Positions 1 through 5,353 are shown, numbered from the stretch's first letter. The stretch is 10,985 nt of DNA from Thermoprotei archaeon (GCA_003649445.1 QMRV01000062.1:1-10985); one strand, 5' to 3'. Notes: a model not told the origin generated them from the sequence alone. Translations and numbers: made by a program.

Positions 1-205
1 GACACACAATAGTATAATTCCTATAATACCTACTAATATTAGACATATAGATTACCAGATTCTTTTCAGCAATAACATTATCTATTGGAATAATTTCTGC
101 TACTTTCGGCTTTTTGCTACCTGAAAAATAGTAGTAAGTAGCCCATGTCATTAAAATAGCCTCAGCTATTACTAAAATAAGTAAAACTTTTTTAGAAAAA
201 TTCAT
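1..205 (-). CDS. Partial membrane-anchored protein of unknown function (N-terminus only)
   Basis: The first 68 codons are visible before the gene leaves the window at base 1. The product begins MNFSKKVLLILVIAEAIL and has one hydrophobic segment at about residues 6-27 with a short basic N-terminus, so it is a signal anchor or uncleaved signal peptide. A polar, probably extracytoplasmic region follows, with sequons at N54-I-S and N63-Y-T. The ATG at 205 is chosen because a purine-rich Shine-Dalgarno, GAGGTGAT, lies four bases upstream. That site overlaps the stop codon of the preceding gene, so the two are almost certainly cotranscribed and translationally coupled. I do not recognise the family. 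Confidence 0.7.
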   Translation of the reverse strand, partial: MNFSKKVLLILVIAEAILMTWATYYYFSGSKKPKVAEIIPIDNVIAEKNLVIYMSNISRYYRNYTIVC

Positions 206-207
206 AG

Positions 208-217
208 ATATCACCTC
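208..217 (-). promoter_or_regulatory. Shine-Dalgarno deciding the start at 205
   Basis: On the minus strand GAGGTGAT is followed by ATCT and then ATG. The neighbouring gene has the same layout (AAGGTGAT, GTCT, ATG), which supports both starts. The site overlaps the TGA stop of the upstream gene at 211-213. Confidence 0.65.
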
Positions 218-552
218 ATACAAATCCATAGAAGAAAAACAAGATTCCATATTAGCGCTATTGTAAAAGCATAAAAATGAGATTTCCAGTCTCTAGTTAA
301 AAGAAGCTTTGCTTTAGTCTCCTTATATACTAAAGGAGAACAAATCAGCATCAAAGCTTCTATAATGAAAATGAGTATTCCAATTAATGAAAATAACTTT
401 ATTTTAAGAACCCTGAAAAAGTAGAGGAGAGCACCATAAATAAGAAAGATCCATACAAAAACTCCATAAAGAGAAACAAGCTCATACTTATACTTACTTA
501 ATTTAACTCTCATTAAATTTATTAAACTTAACTTGTTCTTTAACGACACCAT
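211..552 (-). CDS. Small three-helix membrane protein, unknown function
   Basis: This is a 113-residue protein that is almost entirely membrane-embedded. A basic N-terminus of about 25 residues is followed by three hydrophobic segments, beginning near GVFVWIFLIYGALLYFF, LFSLIGILIFIIEALMLI and FYAFTIALIWNLVFLLWI, with a Lys/Arg-containing loop (KETKAKLLLTRDWK) before the last. The frame is open up to 576, but I choose the ATG at 552 because AAGGTGAT sits four bases upstream, matching the arrangement at the next gene; the ATG at 558 would overlap that site. The downstream gene begins six bases after its stop, so they form an operon. No family is recognised. The product could be a subunit of a membrane complex continuing beyond base 1. 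Confidence 0.65.
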   Translation of the reverse strand: MVSLKNKLSLINLMRVKLSKYKYELVSLYGVFVWIFLIYGALLYFFRVLKIKLFSLIGILIFIIEALMLICSPLVYKETKAKLLLTRDWKSHFYAFTIALIWNLVFLLWICMR

Positions 553-606
553 AGACATCACCTTTATATTAAACACGATTTAAAAACAAATCCTTAACAC
601 AGCTAC

Positions 607-620
607 AGTAACTATATGTA
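607..620 (-). promoter_or_regulatory. Candidate TATA box for the 552-to-1 operon
   Basis: The minus strand reads TTTACATATAGTT. A start about 26 bases downstream would give a leader of roughly 35 bases carrying the AAGGTGAT site. A second A/T run at 579-586 (TTTTTAAA) is an alternative, but it would start the RNA inside the Shine-Dalgarno. Confidence 0.35.
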
Positions 621-623
621 AAC

Positions 624-643
624 AGAAAAATAAATAATATTTG
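624..643 (-). terminator. Possible U-tract terminator after the Cys-rich gene
   Basis: On the minus strand, 50-70 bases past the TAG TAA double stop of the Cys-rich reading frame, the sequence is T-rich (ATATTATTTATTTTTCTG). Archaeal RNA polymerase can terminate at such tracts without a hairpin, and I see no strong hairpin here. Confidence 0.3.
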
Positions 644-692
644 TCTCCTCAGTATCCTATTAAGCACTGTTCAGCACCTCAATAATAGCTTA

Positions 693-869
693 CTATGTAG
701 TAGTACATACATAGCCTGATCCACGTGATAAGCAATAGTTTTTGAGACAGCCAGCCCTTTCAGCAATGCAGTCAGCACACTGTGGACAATCATTCTTAAT
801 AGCAAAATAAATACAGTTAGCAGCTCGTCCTACAATCTGGATAATCACTGGAATCTGACCACTCTTATA
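693..869 (-). pseudogene. Frame-shifted 3' continuation of the Cys-rich gene
   Basis: Right after the upstream frame ends, the +1 frame is open for 58 codons and closes with TAG TAA at 695-690. It encodes seven cysteines, including C-x2-C-x2-C-x6-C-x4-C in CPQCADCIAERAGCLKNYC, nearly the spacing of the upstream half. No convincing start or ribosome site precedes it. Removing one T from the TTTT run just upstream (minus strand, near 870-874) would join the two into about 156 residues with 15 cysteines. It could be a natural frameshift, programmed frameshifting or a sequencing error. A separate small gene is less likely. Confidence 0.55.
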
Positions 870-1164
870 TAAAACGTATTATTGCACCTACTGTGAGTGG
901 AGTCACCACGTAAATTGCGAGAAAACAGTTATCGCATTCTGGACAGGGATATGTTGATAAACAGTCTTGGACACACTCTGGTTTCCAGTCTGTGCAGTAT
1001 TGGCATGTATAGCACTCTGGCTGTACTTCTGCTGTAGGAGATATTGATTGTGGCTGGGCTACTGCAGGAAGTATGTTAGCCGCTATTATGGCTAAAATTA
1101 CTGTTATTGCTGTTAATATAGTATTCTTCTTATTCTTATTTATAATTTTCCTCATGTATCCCAC
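865..1164 (-). CDS. Secreted Cys-rich protein, unknown function; 3' part apparently in another frame
   Basis: The 99-residue frame opens with a basic stretch (RKIINKNKK), a hydrophobic core and an AVA-QPQ cleavage-like site near residue 36: a signal peptide or N-terminal anchor. The exported part has eight cysteines at 51, 54, 57, 64, 68, 74, 77 and 80, spaced C-x2-C-x2-C-x6-C-x3-C-x5-C-x2-C-x2-C. It ends with a hydrophobic stretch before TAA. The start is GTG 1164 or ATG 1155. A TATA-like box centred near 1191 puts transcription start near 1165, which favours a leaderless GTG. Another Cys-rich stretch with the same spacing continues in the +1 frame to 693, so this product is probably the front part of a frame-broken gene. 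Roles such as metal binding or disulfide stabilisation are guesses. Confidence 0.6.
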   Translation of the reverse strand: MGYMRKIINKNKKNTILTAITVILAIIAANILPAVAQPQSISPTAEVQPECYTCQYCTDWKPECVQDCLSTYPCPECDNCFLAIYVVTPLTVGAIIRFI

Positions 1165-1185
1165 AAATAATTGAAAGAAAATAGA

Positions 1186-1197
1186 AATATTTATTTG
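1186..1197 (-). promoter_or_regulatory. TATA-like box for the Cys-rich gene
   Basis: The minus strand reads AAATAAATATTT, centred about 26 bases upstream of the GTG at 1164, the usual distance for a leaderless archaeal transcript. Confidence 0.45.
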
Positions 1198-1206
1198 TTT
1201 TTAAAA

Positions 1207-1224
1207 AAGTAAAAAATTTTACTT
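1207..1224. promoter_or_regulatory. A/T-rich palindrome upstream of the Cys-rich gene promoter
   Basis: The sequence is AAGTAAAA, two A bases, then TTTTACTT: eight-base perfect arms. It lies just upstream of the TATA-like box of the Cys-rich gene, where a regulator could bind. In such A/T-rich DNA a chance palindrome is quite possible. Confidence 0.25.
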
Positions 1225-1313
1225 AAGATTAGTACTCCATAGATATTTAGTTAAAGAATTATTTTACTTAGTTTAATGTTTTCATGGTATGTATAAGTAA
1301 GTAGAGGCGATGA

Positions 1314-1321
1314 AAATATAC
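1314..1321 (+). promoter_or_regulatory. TATA-like box for the C/D box sRNA
   Basis: AAATATAC is centred about 27 bases upstream of the predicted 5' end of the RNA near 1345. This spacing supports independent transcription of the sRNA. Confidence 0.5.
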
Positions 1322-1344
1322 TAGAGTAACTGGAATAATATGTA

Positions 1345-1397
1345 CGGTGATGATGAACCGGGTTCTGAGCGATGACGATGTGTGGCATCGCTGATAA
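1345..1397 (+). ncRNA. Probable C/D box sRNA (2'-O-methylation guide)
   Basis: The boxes appear in the canonical archaeal order: C GTGATGA at 1347-1353, an 11-base spacer, D' CTGA at 1365-1368, a 3-base gap, C' ATGACGA at 1372-1378 (one change from the RUGAUGA consensus), a 12-base spacer, and D CTGA at 1391-1394. These are normal archaeal spacings. The segment is richer in G and C than its surroundings and has a well-placed TATA-like box. By the D+5 rule the D' guide would pair with a target reading AACCCGGUUCA and methylate its fifth base, C. GGUUCA recalls a tRNA T-arm. The D guide would pair with CGAUGCCACACA. The targets are inference. A 7-base inverted repeat (1368-1374 with 1386-1392) is a competing fold. 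Confidence 0.62.
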
Positions 1398-1427
1398 AAT
1401 TGAGTTACTTTACTCGTATTCGCTGGA

Positions 1428-1435
1428 TTTATTTT
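1428..1435 (+). promoter_or_regulatory. TATA-like box for the truncated Mth938-type gene
   Basis: TTTATTTT is centred 26 bases before the ATG at 1458, consistent with a leaderless transcript. The promoter therefore seems intact although the gene is broken. Confidence 0.45.
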
Positions 1436-1457
1436 CTTATTTAGTGAATAGATTTTG

Positions 1458-1562
1458 ATGCCGCGTGTAGAGAGATATTCTTTCAGAGAAATAGTAATTG
1501 ATGGAAAGCTTTACACAAAAGACTTGATTATTACGCCTACTCGAATTAAGCTGAATTGGTGG
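1458..1562 (+). pseudogene. 5' fragment of an Mth938/DUF498-family gene cut by a transposon end
   Basis: Thirty-five codons survive. They match the start of the Mth938-like (DUF498) family: a Y-S-F motif, then IVIDGKLYTKDLIITP, then NWW. In intact members the tandem Trp is followed by Arg-Lys-Glu-Gly-His and the rest of a roughly 120-residue domain. Here similarity stops at the second Trp codon (1560-1562) and the DNA switches abruptly to GC-rich repeat-bearing sequence. The frame stays open to a TAA at 1674-1676, so a chimeric peptide of about 72 residues could be made, but its tail is transposon-derived. I chose the ATG at 1458 over the TTG at 1455 because of the TATA-like box 26 bases upstream. 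I found no remaining 3' half before 1994. Confidence 0.65.
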
Positions 1563-1670
1563 ACCCCCTCTTTCGGCTCTAGGCCGGCTGGCCTTTCATT
1601 GCCTGCCTGGGGGTCAGGCAAGTTACCCCTATGCGGGGCTAGTGGGGTATCTCCCTTTCGGGTAAAAAGT
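1563..1670 (-). ncRNA. Probable omega/reRNA region at the element's right end
   Basis: This segment is strikingly GC-rich. Read on the minus strand it contains CCC-GAAA-GGG (GNRA-type loop, 1662-1653); CCCC/GGGG arms (1638-1635 with 1629-1626); a 7-base stem TTGCCTG/CAGGCAA (1621-1615 with 1605-1599); AGGCC/GGCCT; and a terminal GGGGGTC (1568-1562) complementary to GACCCCC (1615-1609) in and beside the loop of the 7-base stem, which would form a pseudoknot. TnpB guide RNAs are transcribed from the tnpB 3' end through the right end in this orientation, and the bases past the boundary act as guide. Here those would be antisense to the Mth938-type fragment (about 1543-1562). Expression is unknown. 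Confidence 0.5.
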
Positions 1671-1677
1671 ATTTAAT

Positions 1678-1894
1678 TTAATTTTTAGGCATCCATTTCT
1701 GTTCTCTAATTAAGTAAACATATGTTGTAGGACTGTTAAGTAGGTTCTTTAATTCTTTTTCACTCAATTTAACATTAGTATTTCCTCGTAAAATATTATA
1801 TGCCGCTGCTAAATCCGCGTTAAAGCTTCCACATTTTTCGCACACAAAATAAGCCTACTTCGATTAATCCCTAGAGAACAAAGCATTTAGGAGG
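1678..1894 (-). pseudogene. tnpB: Decayed C-terminal fragment of TnpB (RNA-guided nuclease)
   Basis: The last 54 in-frame codons begin CEKCGSFNADLAAAYNIL. This is the second Cys pair of the TnpB zinc ribbon followed by the ADLAAAxNI motif carrying the third RuvC catalytic Asp. A 35-residue tail ends at TAA 1680-1678. Further upstream, PPKC then GLIEVGLF is visible in another frame. It joins CEKCG if one T is removed from the TTTT at 1849-1846, and a TAG lies between PPKC and GLIE. The gene is thus frame-broken, nonsense-mutated and 5'-truncated, since the other RuvC motifs are absent. A frame starting MYNRRIRIKYLEFF (ATG 1936) may be a further remnant. Confidence 0.68.
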
Positions 1895-1963
1895 GAAAAA
1901 CTCCAAGTATTTTATACGAATTCTCCTATTGTACATTACCTACTGGTATGCTCGGTAAATAAC

Positions 1964-1974
1964 AGTATATATTT
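1964..1974 (+). promoter_or_regulatory. TATA-like box for the MBL-fold hydrolase gene
   Basis: AGTATATATTT is centred near 1969, predicting transcription start near 1995. It lies just past the transposon remnant. Confidence 0.5.
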
Positions 1975-2013
1975 CTTTTAAATGAAATAAGTAGTGGGGA
2001 TATCGGTGATTAA

Positions 2014-2020
2014 AGGAGGA
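2014..2020 (+). promoter_or_regulatory. Strong Shine-Dalgarno favouring the TTG start at 2027
   Basis: AGGAGGA precedes TTG by six bases. With transcription starting near 1995 the leader would be about 32 bases. The alternative is a leaderless GTG at 1994. Confidence 0.45.
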
Positions 2021-2026
2021 TTTGAA

Positions 2027-2689
2027 TTGTTTAAAAACACTCTTAAGGAAAATGAATTCGTATTCACTTACCTCGAGTACTCTTCAGTTATTTTCAAAAT
2101 AGGAGACTACTTAATAAGTATAGATCCAGCAGTTTTTCCACCAGACATATTTAATAAGATAAGTAAATTACACTTCGTTTTGTACACTCACAGCCACAGT
2201 GACCACTTTAACTTAGATACAGCTCTGAAAATCTACGAGACTTGGGCTTCTATAATCTTCGCTCCAGAAGACGTTCATAAAGAACTTTATCCCTACTTGC
2301 CTTCAAGCCACTTAATTAAGCTAAAGCCCCGCATTAAAGCCAGAGTAAAGAACTTGACTATAGCTACAATAGAGGGAAAACACGTGTGTCCTATTCTACT
2401 TTACTTAATTTCACTAGGAAGTCTCTCTGTTTTCCATGGAGGAGACTCAGGTCACGTAGATCTATCTAAGCTGTCTGCAAAAATAGCTTTCGTGCCAGTA
2501 GGCTATCCCTCGCCAACAGCTTCTCCCGAAGATGCTGTACGTATGGTAGAAGACCTAAAACCTAAGTACACAATACCTATACACGGAAGGCAACCCGACT
2601 TCAAGGAATTTATCGAGATCATTAAGAAAAAGAAAATAGACACAACAGTTATTGAAGCAAAGCCCGGAGAAGTGTACTTACTGTCTTAA
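2027..2689 (+). CDS. Metallo-beta-lactamase-fold metal-dependent hydrolase
   Basis: This is a 220-residue cytoplasmic hydrolase of the MBL superfamily, resembling the small UPF0173/UlaG-like branch. The dinuclear metal site is complete, numbered from the TTG: T-H55-S-H57-S-D59-H60, a histidine at 119 (EGKH), D140 in FHGGDSGH, and H186 in PIHG. The N-terminal strands ending in ISIDPAVFPPD fit the family's opening beta-beta motif, where the following loop normally reads as here. The substrate cannot be told; lactones, phosphoesters and other small molecules are all handled by relatives. The TTG at 2027 is chosen for its strong Shine-Dalgarno and family-like length. A GTG at 1994 would add 11 residues (MGISVIKGGFE) and fits a leaderless transcript. 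The gene is the first of a plus-strand series. Confidence 0.88.
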   Translation: MFKNTLKENEFVFTYLEYSSVIFKIGDYLISIDPAVFPPDIFNKISKLHFVLYTHSHSDHFNLDTALKIYETWASIIFAPEDVHKELYPYLPSSHLIKLKPRIKARVKNLTIATIEGKHVCPILLYLISLGSLSVFHGGDSGHVDLSKLSAKIAFVPVGYPSPTASPEDAVRMVEDLKPKYTIPIHGRQPDFKEFIEIIKKKKIDTTVIEAKPGEVYLLS

Positions 2690-2699
2690 ATCTAGCTAC

Positions 2700-2715
2700 G
2701 TGAACTGGAGTTCAC
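2700..2715. promoter_or_regulatory. Palindrome between the MBL hydrolase and the helical secreted protein
   Basis: GTGAACT, GG, AGTTCAC: seven-base perfect arms in a 67-base intergenic gap, about 50 bases before the next start. It could be an operator or a small RNA hairpin. It stands out because it is not simple A/T sequence. Confidence 0.35.
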
Positions 2716-2756
2716 ATAACAGCTAATAGTGTCTCTTATTAATGAGGTAAGGAACT

Positions 2757-3716
2757 GTGATAACGATGAAGAAAACTATAGGAGTTCCCTTAGCAATAGT
2801 ATTAAGCATAATACTCGTGCTAGGATACTCTATACCACCGAATGTGGCTCAGAAAATGATAACGCTAGCAGAAGAAGCCAGAGAACAACTTATTATCAGA
2901 ATACAGCTTATTAACGAAAGCACCGTAAACGCCACTATATTAGAGCAAGTGAATCAGAGCCTCGCACAGGGAGACCTCCTCTTAGAGCAAGCTAAAAGCG
3001 CTTACAGCGCAGGCAACTACACTGAAGCAGCTAAACTAGCACTAGAAGCTATGAAAACTTACAGGCAGGCAGTATGTCTACTCTGCGACTATATTGAAAA
3101 CGCCTCACTGAAAATAAGAGAAAGAATACAGCAGCAAAACGCCACAAAGTGCCCAGGCTTACTTGTAGCAATTGAACGACACTTAGCAGTAATTGAGCAC
3201 TTAAGAGACGTCTTAGCACACCTAGCTACCAAGGGATTCAATGTCACTGAAGCATACCAAGTGCTCTCTCAGGCTGAAAACTTACTGCTTCAAGCAAAAG
3301 AGCTAGCTTTAAGCGGTGGAAACTGCAGCGAAGTAGCAAAACTAGATGCACAAGCAATGTCTCTTATAGGCAAAGCAATGAGCTGCGTAAAGAAAGATGT
3401 AGCTGAGCAAGCTAGAGAAAAGAGAGTAGAAAAAGTCCTTGAAGCACTTAGTAGAAAGCTTCAAGCAATGAAGAAGAAACAGTTCAACAGTACTGAAGTC
3501 AAAAAGCTGCGCAAAGTACTAGAACACATATCAAATATGACCAAGAAGCATAAGGAAAAAGCAAAACAGATGCTTAAAGAAGTAAACAAGATGGCTAAAG
3601 GGGCAAAAGAAAAAAGTAAGCCCGGTGTAGGAGAAAAGGAGAAACATGCACCAAGTCATTCAAGTCGTGGAAACAGTGAAAAGAAACCTTGGTGTTCAGG
3701 TGGTAAGAAACCTTAA
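2757..3716 (+). CDS. Secreted helical, sequon-rich protein with internal duplication
   Basis: This 319-residue protein begins with a signal peptide or anchor (KKTIGVPLAIVLSIILVLGY) and is then almost wholly alpha-helical and highly charged. Ten N-x-S/T sequons (N53, 58, 66, 87, 115, 128, 162, 189, 244, 260) suggest an extracellular glycoprotein. Two similar blocks occur at about 61-110 and 165-212. Both carry LL-x-QAK, then GN(Y/C)(T/S)E, then AKL-x3-AM, so an approximately 50-residue helical hairpin was duplicated. The C-terminal 80 residues are very basic (Lys-rich), ending near CSGGKKP. Starts considered are GTG 2757, with GAGGT eight bases upstream, and ATG 2766. The next gene's longest frame overlaps its end by 71 bases, indicating coupling. 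No enzyme motif is seen; a structural, adhesive or sensor role is inferred. Confidence 0.75.
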   Translation: MITMKKTIGVPLAIVLSIILVLGYSIPPNVAQKMITLAEEAREQLIIRIQLINESTVNATILEQVNQSLAQGDLLLEQAKSAYSAGNYTEAAKLALEAMKTYRQAVCLLCDYIENASLKIRERIQQQNATKCPGLLVAIERHLAVIEHLRDVLAHLATKGFNVTEAYQVLSQAENLLLQAKELALSGGNCSEVAKLDAQAMSLIGKAMSCVKKDVAEQAREKRVEKVLEALSRKLQAMKKKQFNSTEVKKLRKVLEHISNMTKKHKEKAKQMLKEVNKMAKGAKEKSKPGVGEKEKHAPSHSSRGNSEKKPWCSGGKKP

Positions 3717-4590
3717 GTATTTTATCATATTTTCACTATTAAGCATAATTTTTATTCAAGTTATTTTTACTCAGCCTTATACCCCTCTAAAACTATCTTT
3801 TAGAATCTACAGTACTGGACTTGTCGAAGTAAATTACGTTGTTGAACTAAAAAGCAACGAAACTTTGACTACTGAAATTACTTTAATAGGAGCCCCCTTT
3901 ATTGAAGATAAAACAGCCTACGTAATAATTTTAGATGAAAACGGAGTTCCAGTGCCATTCAATTTAACTGAAAACAAAATTACTGCAGACACACTTGGAG
4001 TCTCATTGCTCAACATCACTTACTTTACTTATGACCTTACAGAGAAAAAGAAAGCTTTATGGAGATTCGAAGTATTTTCTCCAATAAACTTTACAGTAAT
4101 ACTTCCCGAGAACACTACTATAGTAGGACTTTCTGCAGTACCTATTAAAATAGACACAGTAAACGGAAAAGTTGTAGTAGTCATGCCAGCAGGAAAACAG
4201 TGCATCGAATATGTTCCTTCGTTACCGAAGACTATTATTCCATCTAAGTCTTCACAGAAACCTTCTCAAGAACAGTCCACTGTAAAAGAACAAAAGAAAT
4301 ATCCTTTTGAACTGACTATAGTTATTTTAAGTGCTGCAGCTATAGCAGCTATTGCAGTAGCTCTCCTATTCTTTAAAGGAAGAAAGAAAGTTATCTTAAC
4401 TGAAGAAGAGGAAGCCATAGTGAAAGCACTTAAGCGTCACGGTGGAGAAGCTTACCAGTTTGAAATAGCTAGGGAGTTACCTTTCCCTAAGACAACTCTA
4501 TGGAAGTATGTAAGAAAACTAGAGGAAAAAGGTATTCTAGTTATAGAGAAGAGAGGCCCTCAAAACTACTTAATTCTAAAGAAAAGTTAG
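3646..4590 (+). CDS. Predicted membrane-associated winged-helix transcriptional regulator (COG2512-like)
   Basis: The order is an N-terminal signal/anchor (about 22-42), an extracytoplasmic beta-rich domain (about 45-195) with several sequons (N71, N106, N123, N149, N156), a Ser/Gln/Lys linker (198-218), one transmembrane helix (about 223-244, with an Ala/Ile core), and a cytosolic winged HTH (about 251-312). The HTH contains EAIVKALKRHGGEAYQFEIA, the recognition region PKTTLWKYVRKLEEKG and the wing ILVIEKRG. The layout matches the archaeal predicted membrane-associated regulators of COG2512, which may pass an outside signal directly to DNA. The ATG at 3646 overlaps the upstream gene by 71 bases. 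A GTG at 3700 with a GGTG site five bases upstream would start right at the signal peptide (MVRNLKYF) and overlap only 17. Its 3' end overlaps the convergent gene by 50 bases. Confidence 0.8.
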   Translation: MHQVIQVVETVKRNLGVQVVRNLKYFIIFSLLSIIFIQVIFTQPYTPLKLSFRIYSTGLVEVNYVVELKSNETLTTEITLIGAPFIEDKTAYVIILDENGVPVPFNLTENKITADTLGVSLLNITYFTYDLTEKKKALWRFEVFSPINFTVILPENTTIVGLSAVPIKIDTVNGKVVVVMPAGKQCIEYVPSLPKTIIPSKSSQKPSQEQSTVKEQKKYPFELTIVILSAAAIAAIAVALLFFKGRKKVILTEEEEAIVKALKRHGGEAYQFEIARELPFPKTTLWKYVRKLEEKGILVIEKRGPQNYLILKKS

Positions 4591-5350
4591 CTCTCTTCAT
4601 TAAATTAAATAACATATTCTTTATTTCTTTTCCTCTAGTGGACGCCCACAGAATGTATGCTTCATCAATATTGTTGCACTTAAATAAATACTCTTCAATG
4701 AACTTTACATATTCTTTAACAAGGAAAATTATTTCTTTTTCTGAGAGAAGCTTGTTTACGCAGATAAGGACTTCTATAGGCATAGGAATATAGTCTTTAG
4801 GAACAATAATTCTAGCTCCAGTCTTCTTCAAATATTTTAAAACACTCTTGTTGCAGTATTCAACTAGTATAATAGCTTTATCAAGTGTAAGCTTGTTAAA
4901 TACACTAAAATCGGCCTCAAGTTCTGAGGAACTTACTTCGCTTAAAAACTCTTTCCAGTATTCAACATCTATTTTTCTGCTTACAATGACTCTAGCCACT
5001 AAAGCTAGTAGTTTTTCAATGTAATTTACTTCAGCTAGCTCAGTGTCTAAGCTCTTGTAACACACTAGCTTAATTTCTTTTATCTTTATAATTATTTTTA
5101 ATGTATTATAAATAGGCTCAATATAATGGTATCTTTTTCTATAGACTTCAGATAATCCTAAAAAATTCAGCATTTCTTTTAAAAACTCTTCAAAAGACTT
5201 ATTTTCTGAAAGAAACTCGCTCAAAAGATTTTCTATTTCTATAGGGAGAGGTAAGGCAATATAGCTGAAGTCTTTTTCAAAAAGCTTCTCGCAGATCCTG
5301 CTGGAGAAAATCTTTATTCTAGGAATAACATAAACTAATAGACTGTTCAT
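4541..5350 (-). CDS. Uncharacterised 269-residue protein
   Basis: I do not recognise this protein with confidence. It has no signal peptide and no clear membrane segment, and looks like a cytosolic mixed alpha/beta protein. Visible features are an N-terminal strand (SLLVYVIPRI), then FSYIALPLPIEIENLLSEFL, and a later GARIIVPKDYIPMPIEVL, with helical acidic/basic stretches between. The D/S-Y-x-A-L-P-x-E-x2-x-L rhythm is faintly like TraB- or DUF5682-type domains, where a strand ends in 'vELP' followed by a helix, but catalytic residues of those families are not apparent. The start at 5350 has AGGA close upstream, and a possible TATA-like box lies inside the opening codons of the divergent deacetylase. 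The gene overlaps the regulator gene tail-to-tail by 50 bases, so transcription of one may affect the other. Confidence 0.65.
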   Translation of the reverse strand: MNSLLVYVIPRIKIFSSRICEKLFEKDFSYIALPLPIEIENLLSEFLSENKSFEEFLKEMLNFLGLSEVYRKRYHYIEPIYNTLKIIIKIKEIKLVCYKSLDTELAEVNYIEKLLALVARVIVSRKIDVEYWKEFLSEVSSSELEADFSVFNKLTLDKAIILVEYCNKSVLKYLKKTGARIIVPKDYIPMPIEVLICVNKLLSEKEIIFLVKEYVKFIEEYLFKCNNIDEAYILWASTRGKEIKNMLFNLMKRANFSLELSSFEGLSSL

Positions 5351-5353
5351 TCC

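Larger units (their letters stand above)
1563..1894 (-). mobile_element. Remnant of an IS200/IS605-type (TnpB-bearing) element
   Basis: The remnant comprises the right-end structured region (1563-1670) and the decayed 3' end of tnpB (1678-1894), with the tnpB strand running right to left. The right boundary is sharp because the Mth938-type coding sequence stops there. The left end, the front of tnpB and any tnpA are missing, so the left boundary is uncertain and could extend to about 1940. No direct target duplication is seen, as expected for this single-strand-transposing family. Confidence 0.65.

Noticed and set aside
1368..1392. AGCGATG/CATCGCT hairpin as a transcription terminator
   Set aside because: No T tract follows, and the C, D', C' and D boxes with regular spacing explain the segment better; the hairpin is kept only as an alternative fold.
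1563..1676. Continuation of the Mth938-type frame as a genuine protein tail
   Set aside because: The residues (TPSFGSRPAG and onward) come from the structured transposon end read in the other direction and have no family similarity.
1888..1903. GGAG/CTCC hairpin near the left edge of the transposon remnant
   Set aside because: Only four base pairs and no T tract; not more than expected by chance.
1861..1960. Missing 3' half of the Mth938-type gene
   Set aside because: I translated the plus-strand frames and found no match to the family's C-terminal motifs.
2729..2914. Plus-strand 61-codon open frame
   Set aside because: It is out of frame with, and covered by, the signal-peptide region of the sequon-rich secreted protein; it looks like a shadow.
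2757..3716. Tandem DNA repeats or CRISPR-like array
   Set aside because: The similarity is at protein level between two helical blocks; the DNA is not repetitive. No CRISPR array was seen anywhere in the window.
4500..4793. Plus-strand 97-codon open frame
   Set aside because: It overlaps the HTH end of the regulator in another frame and the antisense of the 269-residue gene; it is a shadow.
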